Assembly (NCBI RefSeq): GCF_003460505.1 | Contig: NZ_QTVG01000007.1 | Location: forward strand, 194,019-258,018 | Direction: 5' to 3' | Source: Eubacterium sp. AF36-5BH | GTDB lineage: Bacteria; Bacillota; Clostridia; Lachnospirales; Lachnospiraceae | DNA: 64,000 nt | Shown here: positions 10,901 to 17,396 of the stretch, piece after piece | How the letters are laid out: each line of letters begins with the position of its first letter | Numbering within the stretch: position 1 is the stretch's first letter | Notes under the pieces: model-generated | Told to the model about the DNA's origin: nothing | Seen by the model: only the letters and a program-made list of their open reading frames with translations | The model's database searches: none | Translations under genes and position numbers: made by a program

Positions 10901-12866
10901 GAATGGCACTTAGATTTTTTTCCGTAACTTTCCAGCTTACTGATGGTGCTTCACTTTTATAATTGTTTGCAGAACTACTGCTAATTATTGCAGAACTAAA
11001 TACCGGCTTCGTTTTGTCAACAACAAATGTAGCCCCTTTTCCTGTTCCTTTTATACCTGCTTTATCAGCTCCCCTGACATATATTTTGTAAGTTCCGTCA
11101 GTTAAAGAGCTTATATTTATGTTTTTGCTTCCTGATGCAGTAGTTCCAATATGTGTTGACTCGGAATAGCCCACTACATCTGTGCCTGATGAATTTTCAA
11201 TTCTATACTGAACATAGCTTAATGCATGTGCTGATACACCACTCCATGAAACATTTAATAACTCTCCTCCGGCAATAAATGTTCTGGCTGTGTTGCTTGC
11301 ACTAACGGCTTTAACACTTGTTGCTGTAGCCGGTGCATCATAATAAACCACTTTTAATTTTGGCACATAACTTGCTGCTCTTGCCCCATAAAATCTTACA
11401 TACGATGAAGCTGATTCGCTACTTGCCTTAAATAAAAGACCATAACATTTATTTCCACCACCTGAACCTTTGGAAACATTTTGCGCCCATGTTTTTAAGT
11501 TAATTTCATGCTTTGCGTTCTTTTTCCCCTTTGATTTAAAAGATGCAAGCGTAGCGCTGGTGCCACCCGGCTGATTGTTCCAGTTTACGGTTCCACACTT
11601 AAAACTGTTTGCTACGGGTTTCACATAAATTGTCGAACCGCTTACGCTGTCTCCATTTTCGTATACTGTTAGTGTTGCGCTGTCTATATATTTATTTTTT
11701 ACTGTGTTCGCCAGCTTCATTGCTCTAAAGTATGTACGAAAAACTCCCTGACTTCCCTTTCCTACGGAAAAAGTCTTCACGCCGCTGCTAAAATAATTTG
11801 TACTTGCCGCACTTTTCAAAACATACGCTTCCGGTAAATCCCCTGTTCCATTCCAGGTAACTGTAGGATCTATCACCACCGGGTAAGATGCATTTTCCAA
11901 ATAATTTTCATCAACTACAAGTTTTAAAATATACTTATGTACGTTACTCTCTTTTTCTGACACCTCTGCTAATTCATAATGTAGTTCTTCAGAATAATTG
12001 TTTTTAGTTGCATCATTCATAAAAGGTGCTTCTATTCCACCTACAATGTCATCGTCATCTGAATATATTGTTATTTCTCCACCAACTTCATCCACTTTTG
12101 CATAGCTGTCCTGTAATGTAAAGTTGAATGAAATAATATTACTCTCAGGTTTATTGTTTAAAGTAATGGTTTCCTTTAATCCATGCTCTAATGATTCATA
12201 AGATAATTCCGTTGATTCATTCTTTCCTTCATAATTAGCAACTATCTTCTTCTCTTCCCTGCTTCCATCATAAACGTTTGTTACAGTTTTAGAATCAAGG
12301 CTTATTTTTTTAGTTTTTGCTGATAAGGCATTCTCCTCTGTTCCTTCTTCACCTTCACCTTTTACATCTGTTGGTGCAAAAGATACTACATAATTTTCCT
12401 TTGTCATTACGACTGGTGTTTTCTCTGACAGTTTGTTTGGTAAAAACTGCTTTGAATCCCCTTCGTTATTTACATAACTGTATTCTTCTTTTTCACTTCC
12501 ACTTACTTCTACTGAATTTACAACCTGCTTTTTATCATTTTTATCAAGCTTAACAAACTCATTGTCATATTCCGCTAATTTGCCTTTTTCATTTTCAAAA
12601 TAAATGTCATCTGAATAGTATGTTGTCTGTTTCATACCATTGGATAGCAAAAAAGTAGTAGAATCTGTTGTTCTGTCTGACATAACTTCCTCTACAACTT
12701 TCGGTTTAACTGTTTCACTGTTAACTGTGAAATTACTGTTTTCAACATTGCTTTTTTCTTCTGCCTGCTGATTTGCTTTTGTAATAAACAGACTCACGTT
12801 TGCACTGCTAACGCTTAATGTTAATGCCAATGTAAATGCGATTCCTTTCTTAAGTACATTCTTCAA
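4965..12866 (-). CDS. RHS/YD-repeat polymorphic toxin with zinc phospholipase C-like C-terminus
   Basis: This is a 2,633-residue WapA-like protein. I choose the TTG start at 12866 because a GGGGGGAG ribosome-binding site precedes it by 6 nt and the signal peptide begins there (LKNVLKKGIAFTLALTLSV); the only upstream ATG (12908) would put charged residues ahead of it. In order it has the signal peptide, a DNRLRE-type beta domain (about 335-510, DPTVTWNGTG start), Ig/Fn3-like repeats (510-910), many YD repeats forming the RHS shell (about 1040-2300), the RHS core motif ending DPINYTDPTG, and a 230-residue effector (4968-5657). The effector contains HTIQDFYAH, an upstream EEIHKALT and GIHSMTADNPLA, a pattern of the zinc-dependent phospholipase C/HET-C group, so it probably attacks membrane lipids of rival cells. 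The promoter has a LytTR box. Confidence 0.88.
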   Translation of the reverse strand: MKNVLKKGIAFTLALTLSVSSANVSLFITKANQQAEEKSNVENSNFTVNSETVKPKVVEEVMSDRTTDSTTFLLSNGMKQTTYYSDDIYFENEKGKLAEYDNEFVKLDKNDKKQVVNSVEVSGSEKEEYSYVNNEGDSKQFLPNKLSEKTPVVMTKENYVVSFAPTDVKGEGEEGTEENALSAKTKKISLDSKTVTNVYDGSREEKKIVANYEGKNESTELSYESLEHGLKETITLNNKPESNIISFNFTLQDSYAKVDEVGGEITIYSDDDDIVGGIEAPFMNDATKNNYSEELHYELAEVSEKESNVHKYILKLVVDENYLENASYPVVIDPTVTWNGTGDLPEAYVLKSAASTNYFSSGVKTFSVGKGSQGVFRTYFRAMKLANTVKNKYIDSATLTVYENGDSVSGSTIYVKPVANSFKCGTVNWNNQPGGTSATLASFKSKGKKNAKHEINLKTWAQNVSKGSGGGNKCYGLLFKASSESASSYVRFYGARAASYVPKLKVVYYDAPATATSVKAVSASNTARTFIAGGELLNVSWSGVSAHALSYVQYRIENSSGTDVVGYSESTHIGTTASGSKNINISSLTDGTYKIYVRGADKAGIKGTGKGATFVVDKTKPVFSSAIISSSSANNYKSEAPSVSWKVTEKNLSAIQFSVNGSAYKYLSNQNSGSEEIDSLVSGSANAIKIRAVDKAGNISDVKSFTYYYDEDEPVISASISPNTNSEKMDNSGKNPILKYTISDKTLKSYEIELNDEKINTSGSSGEVELKNVEEGENDIYITSIDKAGNDSEQELSYYKDTVAPEKGTVRITPKTGFFNSSNQIPIVKWDGITDDNLSCVQVKIDDGEYKELGKTSKGEGQLQSADFKKNGKYKITIRGIDKAGNVSEEISSNYYYDAADYALEDYTPINVYATEQIGGNTILRFATKNEKYRDDVKYQVYRSTTPNVVISEKTFVKSYSSKGSIRISGDENVTYYYKLRTVKKTGTETLYSDYSDEISSTTIGMDIAERRLGENTLNEYMSLETSNGSGQVELSKGNFVYSQDDISLPAPQLPINISRTYNSKSTEITSMGYGWRQAYDMYVSEVGDKIYYVDDSNALYTFEKKDDKYICKENIDLSLEIDDDILSRKIEKDGKVIKELELDVYYKIMDKDENIYRFDEFGRLILIEESNGTFVNIEYNNKNGRIDSVNTSKGQVVKYSYNDNGLISKIVAAPNSDKSYSYEYQYENSKLSKATFVGTNGNKIDYKYGYDNNNKLSEITDAMGNKYYINYNAERISKFIYPNGEYNEFSFDNDSKQSQTMSKLIKVSNGKKVYSEEYHFTTDGRITYNKDALGNVSAYTYDNNNKTLVTKSTDSESYYTLEGDTVVLKSVENSENTKYDTHGNIVKSVDEAGNVTEYTYDYSDNLSEAVRNQPKTVKTTDYSGKVIENCLNEYDKFGNVIKETDYIKNIVTIYTYGDDGEVSSVRELLGENVKDKDFQNTAISSSVENTEYNDDGDETEEESQEGTVEEKTVNIYDDLGNVVLDITSNSEINDDIVSKLSKDSSVNNIKDCIKGTKLVVNKYYYDEFLRTTKTTEVSRKGVRTTENKYDNNGSVIESKDEKGRITKTTLDSMNRVTKTELIVGNDTREDNVSYSYGSINRNNGIKLELLENLSVVTTTNKKGEIVGKTYTDAYGRTVREMSSGLFADYSYDNSGKLFTTYVSGVNETNMDLVADGELEVSTYDSKGRLTATINNPKIEGNIIKVGDDSIVTKNKYDNAGNQISSTDAMGNLTEYEYDNQGRISKVIENGEVKGTYKYDEFNKDSSGKYKSIEELVTYANGAVSKTITNGSDQIMSVEDESSDGNIKTEYEYDKDGELIKEIYADGSYKKYEYDIDGNQIKESSYLSNGNLTNETESTYDDEGQLIRNIDKNANTPYRYTYYEYDDYGRNISVAEVNGSSTPSADEIEKSKLKYVYNVDDVIEKVYYPNNKSDKLKGIKFNYNKDKWIVSIEGLFSGDEACKIREYIYQNDGKIKTIKDYNNFMDKSSNYIQREYEYDIFDRVISMKYFSNLAVDNILEMYNYKYDKNSHVVYKKEVFNYSNNKKDEETTYEYNNLNQLKKSEKKDNLTYKTTLSTYEYDKLGNRTYEGVTTKYTAANTDEKLEGNFHYNSYNKLNQLISSYEVESSQGTATKTYHKTYKYDKKGNKIAEVDEKRGENSTFTYNVDNQLIDVSIKKNGKDKYRQHNEYNGSGQRIKKIDTTVSDTEEKTETINYYYEGSLLLYTTNEKGEKTSQNIVGDASNVFATIRYTDGQSEYFYSKDIQGSTTNIIDKKGECRNSYNYTDFGETTERISASIKNEVCYTGGVYDETTGLYYLNTRYYSPEDGVFLSQDTYRGEENDAASWNLYGYCEGDPINYTDPTGMWGEEIHKALTKSAYNKVLGKSLSKKERKRLKNIGLKRLQKNCTFPDKQRGTNPRYKDGSYHGHGNYDKVMSRALSGANKIYKNKNYEGCSRQLGIALHTIQDFYAHNVKLDGEVVTSRKVADGVVKVSGDGKFTLGKHPKYITDKFIEKYEKKRGSIAAEVTKKEKKGKKLGIHSMTADNPLAYFKKGKWVFVKSRWRNPRYKKARTACVKYLMHFVKNENRKSYKLKY

Positions 12867-12953
12867 TTTTTTCTCCCCCCATTTTTGATTAGTAATGTAA
12901 AAAAGCACTCCCTACTTTTTATGTTTGTATATCTAAATTTAGATACGCATCAC

Positions 12954-12982
12954 AGTATACTCACATTTCCCTTCCTTATCAA
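12954..12982 (-). promoter_or_regulatory. Promoter of the RHS toxin gene
   Basis: On the minus strand TTGATA (12977-12982) and TATACT (12954-12959) are separated by exactly 17 bp. The start codon lies about 80 nt beyond the predicted transcription start. The -35 box is 11 bp from the LytTR double box, the spacing seen at four other LytTR promoters in this window. Confidence 0.75.
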
Positions 12983-12993
12983 TAGACTTTGCA

Positions 12994-13023
12994 CGAACGT
13001 CGAAAAAAACGACATGAACGTTG
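12994..13023 (-). promoter_or_regulatory. Tandem LytTR box, RHS promoter
   Basis: Plus-strand CGAACGTCG (12994-13002) and TGAACGTTG (13015-13023) are offset by 21 bp, two helical turns. On the minus strand they read AACGTTCAT and GACGTTCGT, close to the published LytTR-family consensus of GTT-centred 9-mers. The same left half with the same flank (TTTGCACGAACGTCG) occurs in the box before histidine kinase A, so response regulator A is the likely ligand. Confidence 0.75.
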
Positions 13024-13050
13024 TTTTTTTGACGTTCATGCCGTTTTTTT
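13009..13050 (-). terminator. Terminator of two-component operon A, overlapping the LytTR box
   Basis: Thirteen-base arms (13009-13021 and 13032-13044, one G-T type pair) flank a short loop. On the minus strand a T7 run follows. It begins 8 bp after the response-regulator stop. One LytTR half-site lies inside the stem. Confidence 0.7.
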
Positions 13051-13051
13051 A

Positions 13052-13750
13052 TTACATAGCTGCGATTTTTTTCTTTGCTGCAATATATCGTTTTTTCGTT
13101 TCTGCATATTTTCTCACGCTAACATAAGATTTCTCATTATCTTTAAAATATGCAAATTCTTTATCAATGTATTCCACCTTTGCCATATTGGTCAAATAGG
13201 ATTTGTGACTTCGGTAAAACCCATACGTTTCTAACCGGTTTTCCAAGTCATTGATTTTTTCATCCGAAATAAAGCAACCCTCTTCTGTATGAATTAGTGT
13301 TTTTCTTGACTTTGTTTCAATATATAGAATTGAATTAATAGGAATTTCTCTTGTCTCATTACTTTTATGCCCTATTATGCAGGCGTATTTATTTTCATTT
13401 ATTTTTTGTATTGCTCCAAAAGCTTCTTCTAATTCATTCTGCATATTTAACTTATCAATGTATCGAAATGCATTTACCAAAAATCCCTGTCTTGCACAGT
13501 CCAAATGTGTCGTAAGAATTATGACAATACTGTTTTTATTACTTTTGTTGTATTCCGTTATTGTCTCAAAGCCGTTTAAATCCGGCATTTCTACATCCAT
13601 AATTACAACATCATAGTATTTGTCTTTTTTCAGGAATTCCATTCCCGAGCTAAACATTTCAATTCTGTCTTTATCTCCTGTGTAATTATTAATTACTTTT
13701 TGCGCTACTTCTCTCCAACAGCTTTCATCATCAACAATGGCTATATTCAT
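13052..13750 (-). CDS. AgrA-type response regulator A (REC-LytTR)
   Basis: This 232-residue regulator has an N-terminal receiver domain (acidic pair D7-D8, phosphoacceptor D52 in VIMDVEMP, Lys near residue 100) and a C-terminal LytTR DNA-binding domain (about 130-230, with SRKTLIHT and FYRSHKSYLTN segments). It follows histidine kinase A with a 5-bp gap. LytTR regulators bind tandem 9-mers two turns apart; such boxes lie before the RHS gene just downstream and before its own operon, so direct control of the toxin plus self-activation is the simplest reading. No agrB or agrD gene is nearby. Confidence 0.93.
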   Translation of the reverse strand: MNIAIVDDESCWREVAQKVINNYTGDKDRIEMFSSGMEFLKKDKYYDVVIMDVEMPDLNGFETITEYNKSNKNSIVIILTTHLDCARQGFLVNAFRYIDKLNMQNELEEAFGAIQKINENKYACIIGHKSNETREIPINSILYIETKSRKTLIHTEEGCFISDEKINDLENRLETYGFYRSHKSYLTNMAKVEYIDKEFAYFKDNEKSYVSVRKYAETKKRYIAAKKKIAAM

Positions 13751-13755
13751 TTTCC

Positions 13756-15048
13756 TTATACCTCATTATTCTTTAATGTAACTGATACAACAAAACAACC
13801 ATTTTCGATTTCTATGTCTATTAACCCGTTACATGCATTGACGCTATCTTCTACATTTTTCAATCCCCAACCATGATACTGTTTTTCGGGCTTTTTAGTT
13901 TTTAGATTTTTCTTATTAAGATTATTATCACAATAAGAATTTCCAATTTCTATTATTATCTCGTTTTCCGTATAACGACATATTACCCAAACTTTCTTTA
14001 TCGTGGCTTTTTCTGCCGCCTCTATAGCATTGCTCAACAGATTAGAAAATATTGTACATAAATGATATGCACTAACACTACAGTTTATTGGGAAATGTCC
14101 CTGAATCTGTATGTTAATGCCTTTGTTAATTGCTTCAGCATAATATTTATCTAATATGGCATTGGCAATATCATTTCCAACATTTACCTTAGTTCCTAAC
14201 CTGTCAACGCGCTCTATAATATCCTGAAGATATTTTTCAAATTCTTCATTCTTCCCCTCTTTTTTCACTTTATCCAATAGATATAAATGATTTCTTATAT
14301 CATGTCTGAATTTCTTGGTTTCGACTTCCCTTTGTTCCAGGTATTCGTAATAGTTTTTTTGTTCTTCCAAGTATTTCTTTGCTAACATTTCATTTTCTCT
14401 GTGTATATTTCTTGAAATTATCAAAGCTACTGTTGAAACTATTTGAATTATTAATCCTATGGAAACAAGTAAATAAATTATGATGTAAACAGCTTTCCCG
14501 TCATGTACAACCTGTTTCATTGTTATATATGCCAGTATTGCCAATACACAGAAATTTGCCATTATATTTATCGTCATAATTGTCCAATATTTAACAGCTA
14601 TCTTCTTTATTCCGTAAATATACTTTCGTTTTATTATAATTGATAAAACAATAATGCAAATCAACGTTAATAGTGATGCTATTAGATTAGAATAATTTCT
14701 TGCATTGAGTTTTAGCATCTCTACTATTGTCTCAACAATTTGTGAAAAAAACATCTCAACACATTCCAATACCATAGAGCTTCCTATGATATATACAATT
14801 ACCGTCTTATTTTTTTCAACAAAACAAATCTTTATAATTATAAATATACATACTAAAAAGCTTATTAAATCCAGCCCCGTATGTTTCATCAATACAGGAT
14901 TAGCACTGAATATGGATACAATAATTGTTGCTAATATTTTTAGACCATTACTATTTTTAGATTTAGTAAACTGTAAAATATTTTCTGCAATCAATAAAAT
15001 CCCCATTATATGAAAAAGATTTGCCAGTATATTACAAAATATGTTCAT
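13756..15048 (-). CDS. AgrC-type sensor histidine kinase A
   Basis: This 430-residue kinase has about six N-terminal membrane helices (residues 1-215), a coiled linker (YLEEQKNYYEYLEQREVETK), the AgrC-type phosphoacceptor motif RHDIRNHLYLL near residue 246, and a GHKL ATPase domain with N-box NLLSNAIEAAEKA and G-box GWGLKNVEDSV. A GGGAG ribosome-binding site precedes the ATG. AgrC-like kinases usually sense peptides. Here no AgrB processing protease is present, but a 13-codon aromatic ORF lies 75 bp upstream in the same leader. Its closest relative here is the kinase at 18099-19382. Confidence 0.93.
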   Translation of the reverse strand: MNIFCNILANLFHIMGILLIAENILQFTKSKNSNGLKILATIIVSIFSANPVLMKHTGLDLISFLVCIFIIIKICFVEKNKTVIVYIIGSSMVLECVEMFFSQIVETIVEMLKLNARNYSNLIASLLTLICIIVLSIIIKRKYIYGIKKIAVKYWTIMTINIMANFCVLAILAYITMKQVVHDGKAVYIIIYLLVSIGLIIQIVSTVALIISRNIHRENEMLAKKYLEEQKNYYEYLEQREVETKKFRHDIRNHLYLLDKVKKEGKNEEFEKYLQDIIERVDRLGTKVNVGNDIANAILDKYYAEAINKGINIQIQGHFPINCSVSAYHLCTIFSNLLSNAIEAAEKATIKKVWVICRYTENEIIIEIGNSYCDNNLNKKNLKTKKPEKQYHGWGLKNVEDSVNACNGLIDIEIENGCFVVSVTLKNNEV

Positions 15049-15123
15049 TGATTTCTTTGCTCCCTAATGTAAAATATATTAAATTATACCATATTTTTAC
15101 ATATAAGATTAATATAAATCAAC

Positions 15124-15165
15124 TCATTTTAATAAGCTCCAAAACCAATGTACCCACTTGTACAC
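15124..15165 (-). CDS. Candidate 13-residue aromatic peptide, leader of system A
   Basis: A GTG-initiated ORF of 13 codons (MYKWVHWFWSLLK) ends in TGA at 15124. AAAGGA lies 8 nt upstream, within the 5' hairpin of the predicted transcript. The equivalent position before kinase B holds another 13-codon ORF with a YKW core, and the two upstream blocks are alignable base by base. It could be a secreted signal for kinase A, or a leader peptide controlling translation. A short ORF like this can occur by chance, so the main support is the matched architecture. Confidence 0.4.
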   Translation of the reverse strand: MYKWVHWFWSLLK

Positions 15166-15169
15166 TTCC

Positions 15170-15209
15170 CTTGTCCTTTCCGTATATACTGTTGTATTGC
15201 CCGGACAAG
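15170..15209 (-). promoter_or_regulatory. 5' leader hairpin, system A
   Basis: On the minus strand CTTGTCC (15203-15209) pairs with GGACAAG (15170-15176). The loop holds AGTATATACGG, identical to that of the system B leader, although the stem sequences differ. The 3' arm overlaps the ribosome-binding site of the 13-codon ORF, so folding could gate its translation. Confidence 0.5.
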
Positions 15210-15213
15210 AGTT

Positions 15214-15241
15214 AGCATACTTCTTTTTATTTAATTGTAAA
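15214..15241 (-). promoter_or_regulatory. Promoter of two-component operon A
   Basis: Minus-strand TTTACA (15236-15241) and TATGCT (15214-15219) have a 16-bp spacer. The weak -35 lies 11 bp from the LytTR box, as expected for an activator-dependent promoter. The predicted transcript starts at the leader hairpin. Confidence 0.6.
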
Positions 15242-15252
15242 TAGTTTTTGCA

Positions 15253-15282
15253 CGAACGTCGTTTTTTTCGACATAAGCGTTG
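15253..15282 (-). promoter_or_regulatory. Tandem LytTR box, operon A
   Basis: Plus-strand CGAACGTCG (15253-15261) and TAAGCGTTG (15274-15282) are offset by 21 bp. The left half and its flank TTTGCACGAACGTCG match the RHS box exactly, and CGACAT is shared in the spacer. This suggests autoregulation by response regulator A. Confidence 0.7.
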
Positions 15283-15304
15283 ATTTTTTTCTGATTTTTA
15301 CATC

Positions 15305-16297
15305 TTATTTGACTATATTTATATAATTTTTATACTCTTCAAATTCTGTTAAAAAGTCGTTTATTTGTGATTTTTTTACATTACCTGACATGGTAATTTT
15401 GATTTCTTTGGAAGTAATAGCACATCCAACTATGTAGTCATATTTTTCTCTGTCGTGAAGAATTTGATTGCTAATAAACTCTTTTACAGTTTTTAATTTT
15501 GCATAAGAAATTTCTCTATTTCCAAACACAATGTCCTCTGGTGAATCCACAATTTTTAATATTTTTTTGCGATTTTCACTGTTATCTCTGCATATAAAAA
15601 CTTTTAGTTTCAAATCGCCATCAACCAGTGCAATCTCGTTTCCGCTATACCAGGATTCACCTTCATATTTTTGTAATGCAGTAACATATTTTTGCATCTT
15701 TTGATACCTATTGTATTGTTCTGAATAATCTGTCTTCATTTGAATATCACATTGATTAATAAGCCAATTATTAAATTCTTCAGAGATATTCTCAAAAGCA
15801 AAAGTCTTTACACTTTTATCTTTTTCATATATATTTCCAATCAGACTTCCCCTAGTTGGATTATAATTAATCAAAATATTTAACCCTTTTTTCCCATATA
15901 TTTTTATTGTTCGCTTTTTGGGAGCTTCTACTTCATTTTCATCATCAGCTCCGTTTTTATTCAATGTTTTTAATTTAGATAGTTGATTATATAAATAATC
16001 AATATCATCTTTATTTGTGAATGTTATTGTTTGAATTGGTTCTACCCATGATACATCTTCCTGTGAATTTTCACCTACAACAATTTTTGAAATGTCCTTG
16101 TAAGATTTTATATTAATTTCATTTAACAAAGATTTTCCGGTTTTACCCTTGTCTTTTTTAGTAGTAGAGCTTTCATTAACTACCTGACTGTTGTCTTTTT
16201 TTGCTGCTTTACCAACTTGGAAATACGCAATTCCACTGATAATTCCAACCACCAGGCACACCACAATAGTTATGCATAATTTCTTCTTATTTTTCAT
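15305..16297 (-). CDS. Membrane-anchored protein of unknown function
   Basis: This 330-residue protein has a short basic N-terminus, one transmembrane helix (about residues 8-28, LCITIVVCLVVGIISGIAYF), a Ser/Thr/Lys-rich linker and a soluble outer domain of about 270 residues (mixed alpha/beta by composition). I recognise no family. GGAGGG precedes the ATG. It lies upstream of operon A but is separated from it by the LytTR-controlled promoter, so it is probably its own unit. It could be an extracytoplasmic partner of the adjacent sensor system; nothing in its sequence shows this. Confidence 0.7.
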   Translation of the reverse strand: MKNKKKLCITIVVCLVVGIISGIAYFQVGKAAKKDNSQVVNESSTTKKDKGKTGKSLLNEINIKSYKDISKIVVGENSQEDVSWVEPIQTITFTNKDDIDYLYNQLSKLKTLNKNGADDENEVEAPKKRTIKIYGKKGLNILINYNPTRGSLIGNIYEKDKSVKTFAFENISEEFNNWLINQCDIQMKTDYSEQYNRYQKMQKYVTALQKYEGESWYSGNEIALVDGDLKLKVFICRDNSENRKKILKIVDSPEDIVFGNREISYAKLKTVKEFISNQILHDREKYDYIVGCAITSKEIKITMSGNVKKSQINDFLTEFEEYKNYINIVK

Positions 16298-16440
16298 ATT
16301 TCCCTCCTGAATTTTGTTTTATCTTATGTTAAAACTACTGTAATGGAAAAATGTATGAAACTTGTAACTGAAACTTTTAGAAATAGATTTTGTAAGTTTT
16401 TATTTAGATATGTACTTTTTCATACTTCCCCATTATGAAA

Positions 16441-16471
16441 TAAAGTTGTACACAAAACGCATACAACTTTA
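16441..16471. promoter_or_regulatory. Perfect 10-bp inverted repeat
   Basis: TAAAGTTGTA (16441-16450) and TACAACTTTA (16462-16471) face each other across 11 bp, with arm centres 21 bp apart. It lies about 145 bp before the start of the 15305-16297 gene and has no T-run, so an operator is more likely than a terminator. The binding protein is unknown. Confidence 0.5.
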
Positions 16472-16602
16472 TAATAATATGTATTCATATATTTGTCAAA
16501 AATTCCAGTGTTTAAAGCTACCTGCCCTGTTTTTTATGCTTTTCTATTGCACCAATAATTACGAATAGAACGCCTAACATTTGCTGCTCTCCACTTTAAT
16601 TT

Positions 16603-16709
16603 ACCCGCAAGTGCGCCTCCAGGGATGCGGTTGTCCTGTGGACAACTCTGCCCTTGGCAGAAGCATCGACCGAAATGCCAATTGAGACCTCGAACCCTGC
16701 ACACCCTGA
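16603..16709 (-). pseudogene. Broken 3' half of tRNA-Lys, att-like remnant
   Basis: Positions 16603-16624 copy the 3' end of the tRNA-Lys gene at 20183-20255 together with its 10-bp downstream flank (TACCCGCAAGTGCGCCTCC). Positions 16689-16709 continue with the T-arm and variable loop. A 64-bp foreign segment containing two small hairpins (GTTGTCC/GGACAAC and CTGCC/GGCAG) splits them. The 5' half is absent. A direct repeat of a tRNA 3' end is the usual footprint of tRNA-targeting integrases, although none is present between the copies. Confidence 0.7.
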
Positions 16710-16764
16710 AAGCCCTAGGGCATTTTATATCAGTTTATTATGCATTATTTTGTGTTATAAAAAT

Positions 16765-16830
16765 GCCCGCAATTCCTTTATTTATCGGGCATTGCGGGCA
16801 ATATAAAACTTTATGGTATTTTATAATAAA
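16765..16830. repeat. Small stem-loop element, second copy
   Basis: GCCCGCAAT (16765-16773) pairs with ATTGCGGGC (16791-16799), followed by ATATAAAACTTTATGG. The layout resembles the element at 3765-3830, with a stem that differs but still pairs. No T-run follows, so a simple terminator is unlikely. Confidence 0.45.
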
Positions 16831-17021
16831 ATGTAAAAAGTTCAAGTGTTTGTGGGAAGGATTTTAGGTTTTATACTTAATTAATACATTTATCTGTAAT
16901 AATTAGTTATCCATTTTTCTTTTTTATTCCAAATAATAGCTATCTTCTATGCAAAGAATGATGAAATTAGTACTATTACAATTCCTATCCTATAACATTT
17001 TATTAATATCCTTCATCAATT

Positions 17022-17207
17022 CTAACTTCTTTTTCTAGAAAATATTAATAATAGAATTAATATTGTATCAATAAAAAACATAATTACTGTATATTGTGTT
17101 TTCCAAAAGAAATCATCCATTATAATACTCATAAAATTAAACAAACAAATTAAAATTGATATTATCATTATCAAAAGGATAACGATTTTTTTCTTTTCAA
17201 CTTTCAT
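17022..17207 (-). CDS. Small two-helix membrane protein, LytTR-controlled
   Basis: This 61-residue protein has two hydrophobic helices (about 7-27 and 37-56) and a basic KRS end. It is a paralogue of 652-837 (same length, SILIC at 17-21, FFWKTQYT). GGAGG precedes the ATG. Its promoter (TTGAGT-17-TATATT) carries a tandem LytTR box with the fixed geometry found at the other LytTR promoters here. It lies 190 bp beyond the terminator of system B, so response regulator B is its likely activator. The role is unknown: self-immunity, a bacteriocin-like peptide or kinase modulation are all possible. Confidence 0.7.
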   Translation of the reverse strand: MKVEKKKIVILLIMIISILICLFNFMSIIMDDFFWKTQYTVIMFFIDTILILLLIFSRKRS

Positions 17208-17247
17208 TATTTTACTCCTCCCTCAATCTTTGTTTCAAAACAATCTG

Positions 17248-17276
17248 AATATATCATTTTACTTTCATAAACTCAA
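17248..17276 (-). promoter_or_regulatory. Promoter of the 61-residue membrane protein gene
   Basis: Minus-strand TTGAGT (17271-17276) and TATATT (17248-17253) have a 17-bp spacer and are placed 11 bp from the LytTR box. The predicted leader is about 34 nt. Confidence 0.65.
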
Positions 17277-17287
17277 TATCTTTTGCC

Positions 17288-17317
17288 TAAATGGTATATA
17301 TTTTTACTTAAATGGTA
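17288..17317 (-). promoter_or_regulatory. Tandem LytTR box, type B
   Basis: The identical 9-mer TAAATGGTA occurs at 17288-17296 and 17309-17317, offset by 21 bp (TACCATTTA on the coding strand). The same 9-mer is half of the box before operon B, which links this gene to response regulator B. Confidence 0.7.
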
Positions 17318-17369
17318 GTTCTAAATGTGAAAATGTTTATTATTAATATTTTTCCCATACTTTTGTAGC

Positions 17370-17396
17370 AAAAAAAAGCCACTTGCGTGACTTTTT
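17370..17396 (-). terminator. Terminator of two-component operon B
   Basis: Arms 17373-17382 and 17387-17396 form a 10-bp stem (one G-T pair) with a TTGC loop; on the minus strand the 3' arm runs into T8. It overlaps the response-regulator stop codon. Confidence 0.75.

Noticed and set aside
12885..13234. Plus-strand open frames across the RHS promoter
   Set aside because: They overlap the LytTR box, terminator and regulator gene; composition is Phe/His/Cys-rich as in antisense frames.
16518..16580. 20-codon minus-strand ORF (MLGVLFVIIGAIEKHKKQGR)
   Set aside because: It has GGAG at fair spacing but no paralogue or context; it may be the tail of a lost membrane protein.
16625..16867. Open frame of 80 codons on the plus strand
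   Set aside because: It begins in the segment inside the broken tRNA copy and crosses the stem-loop element; no ribosome-binding site or family.
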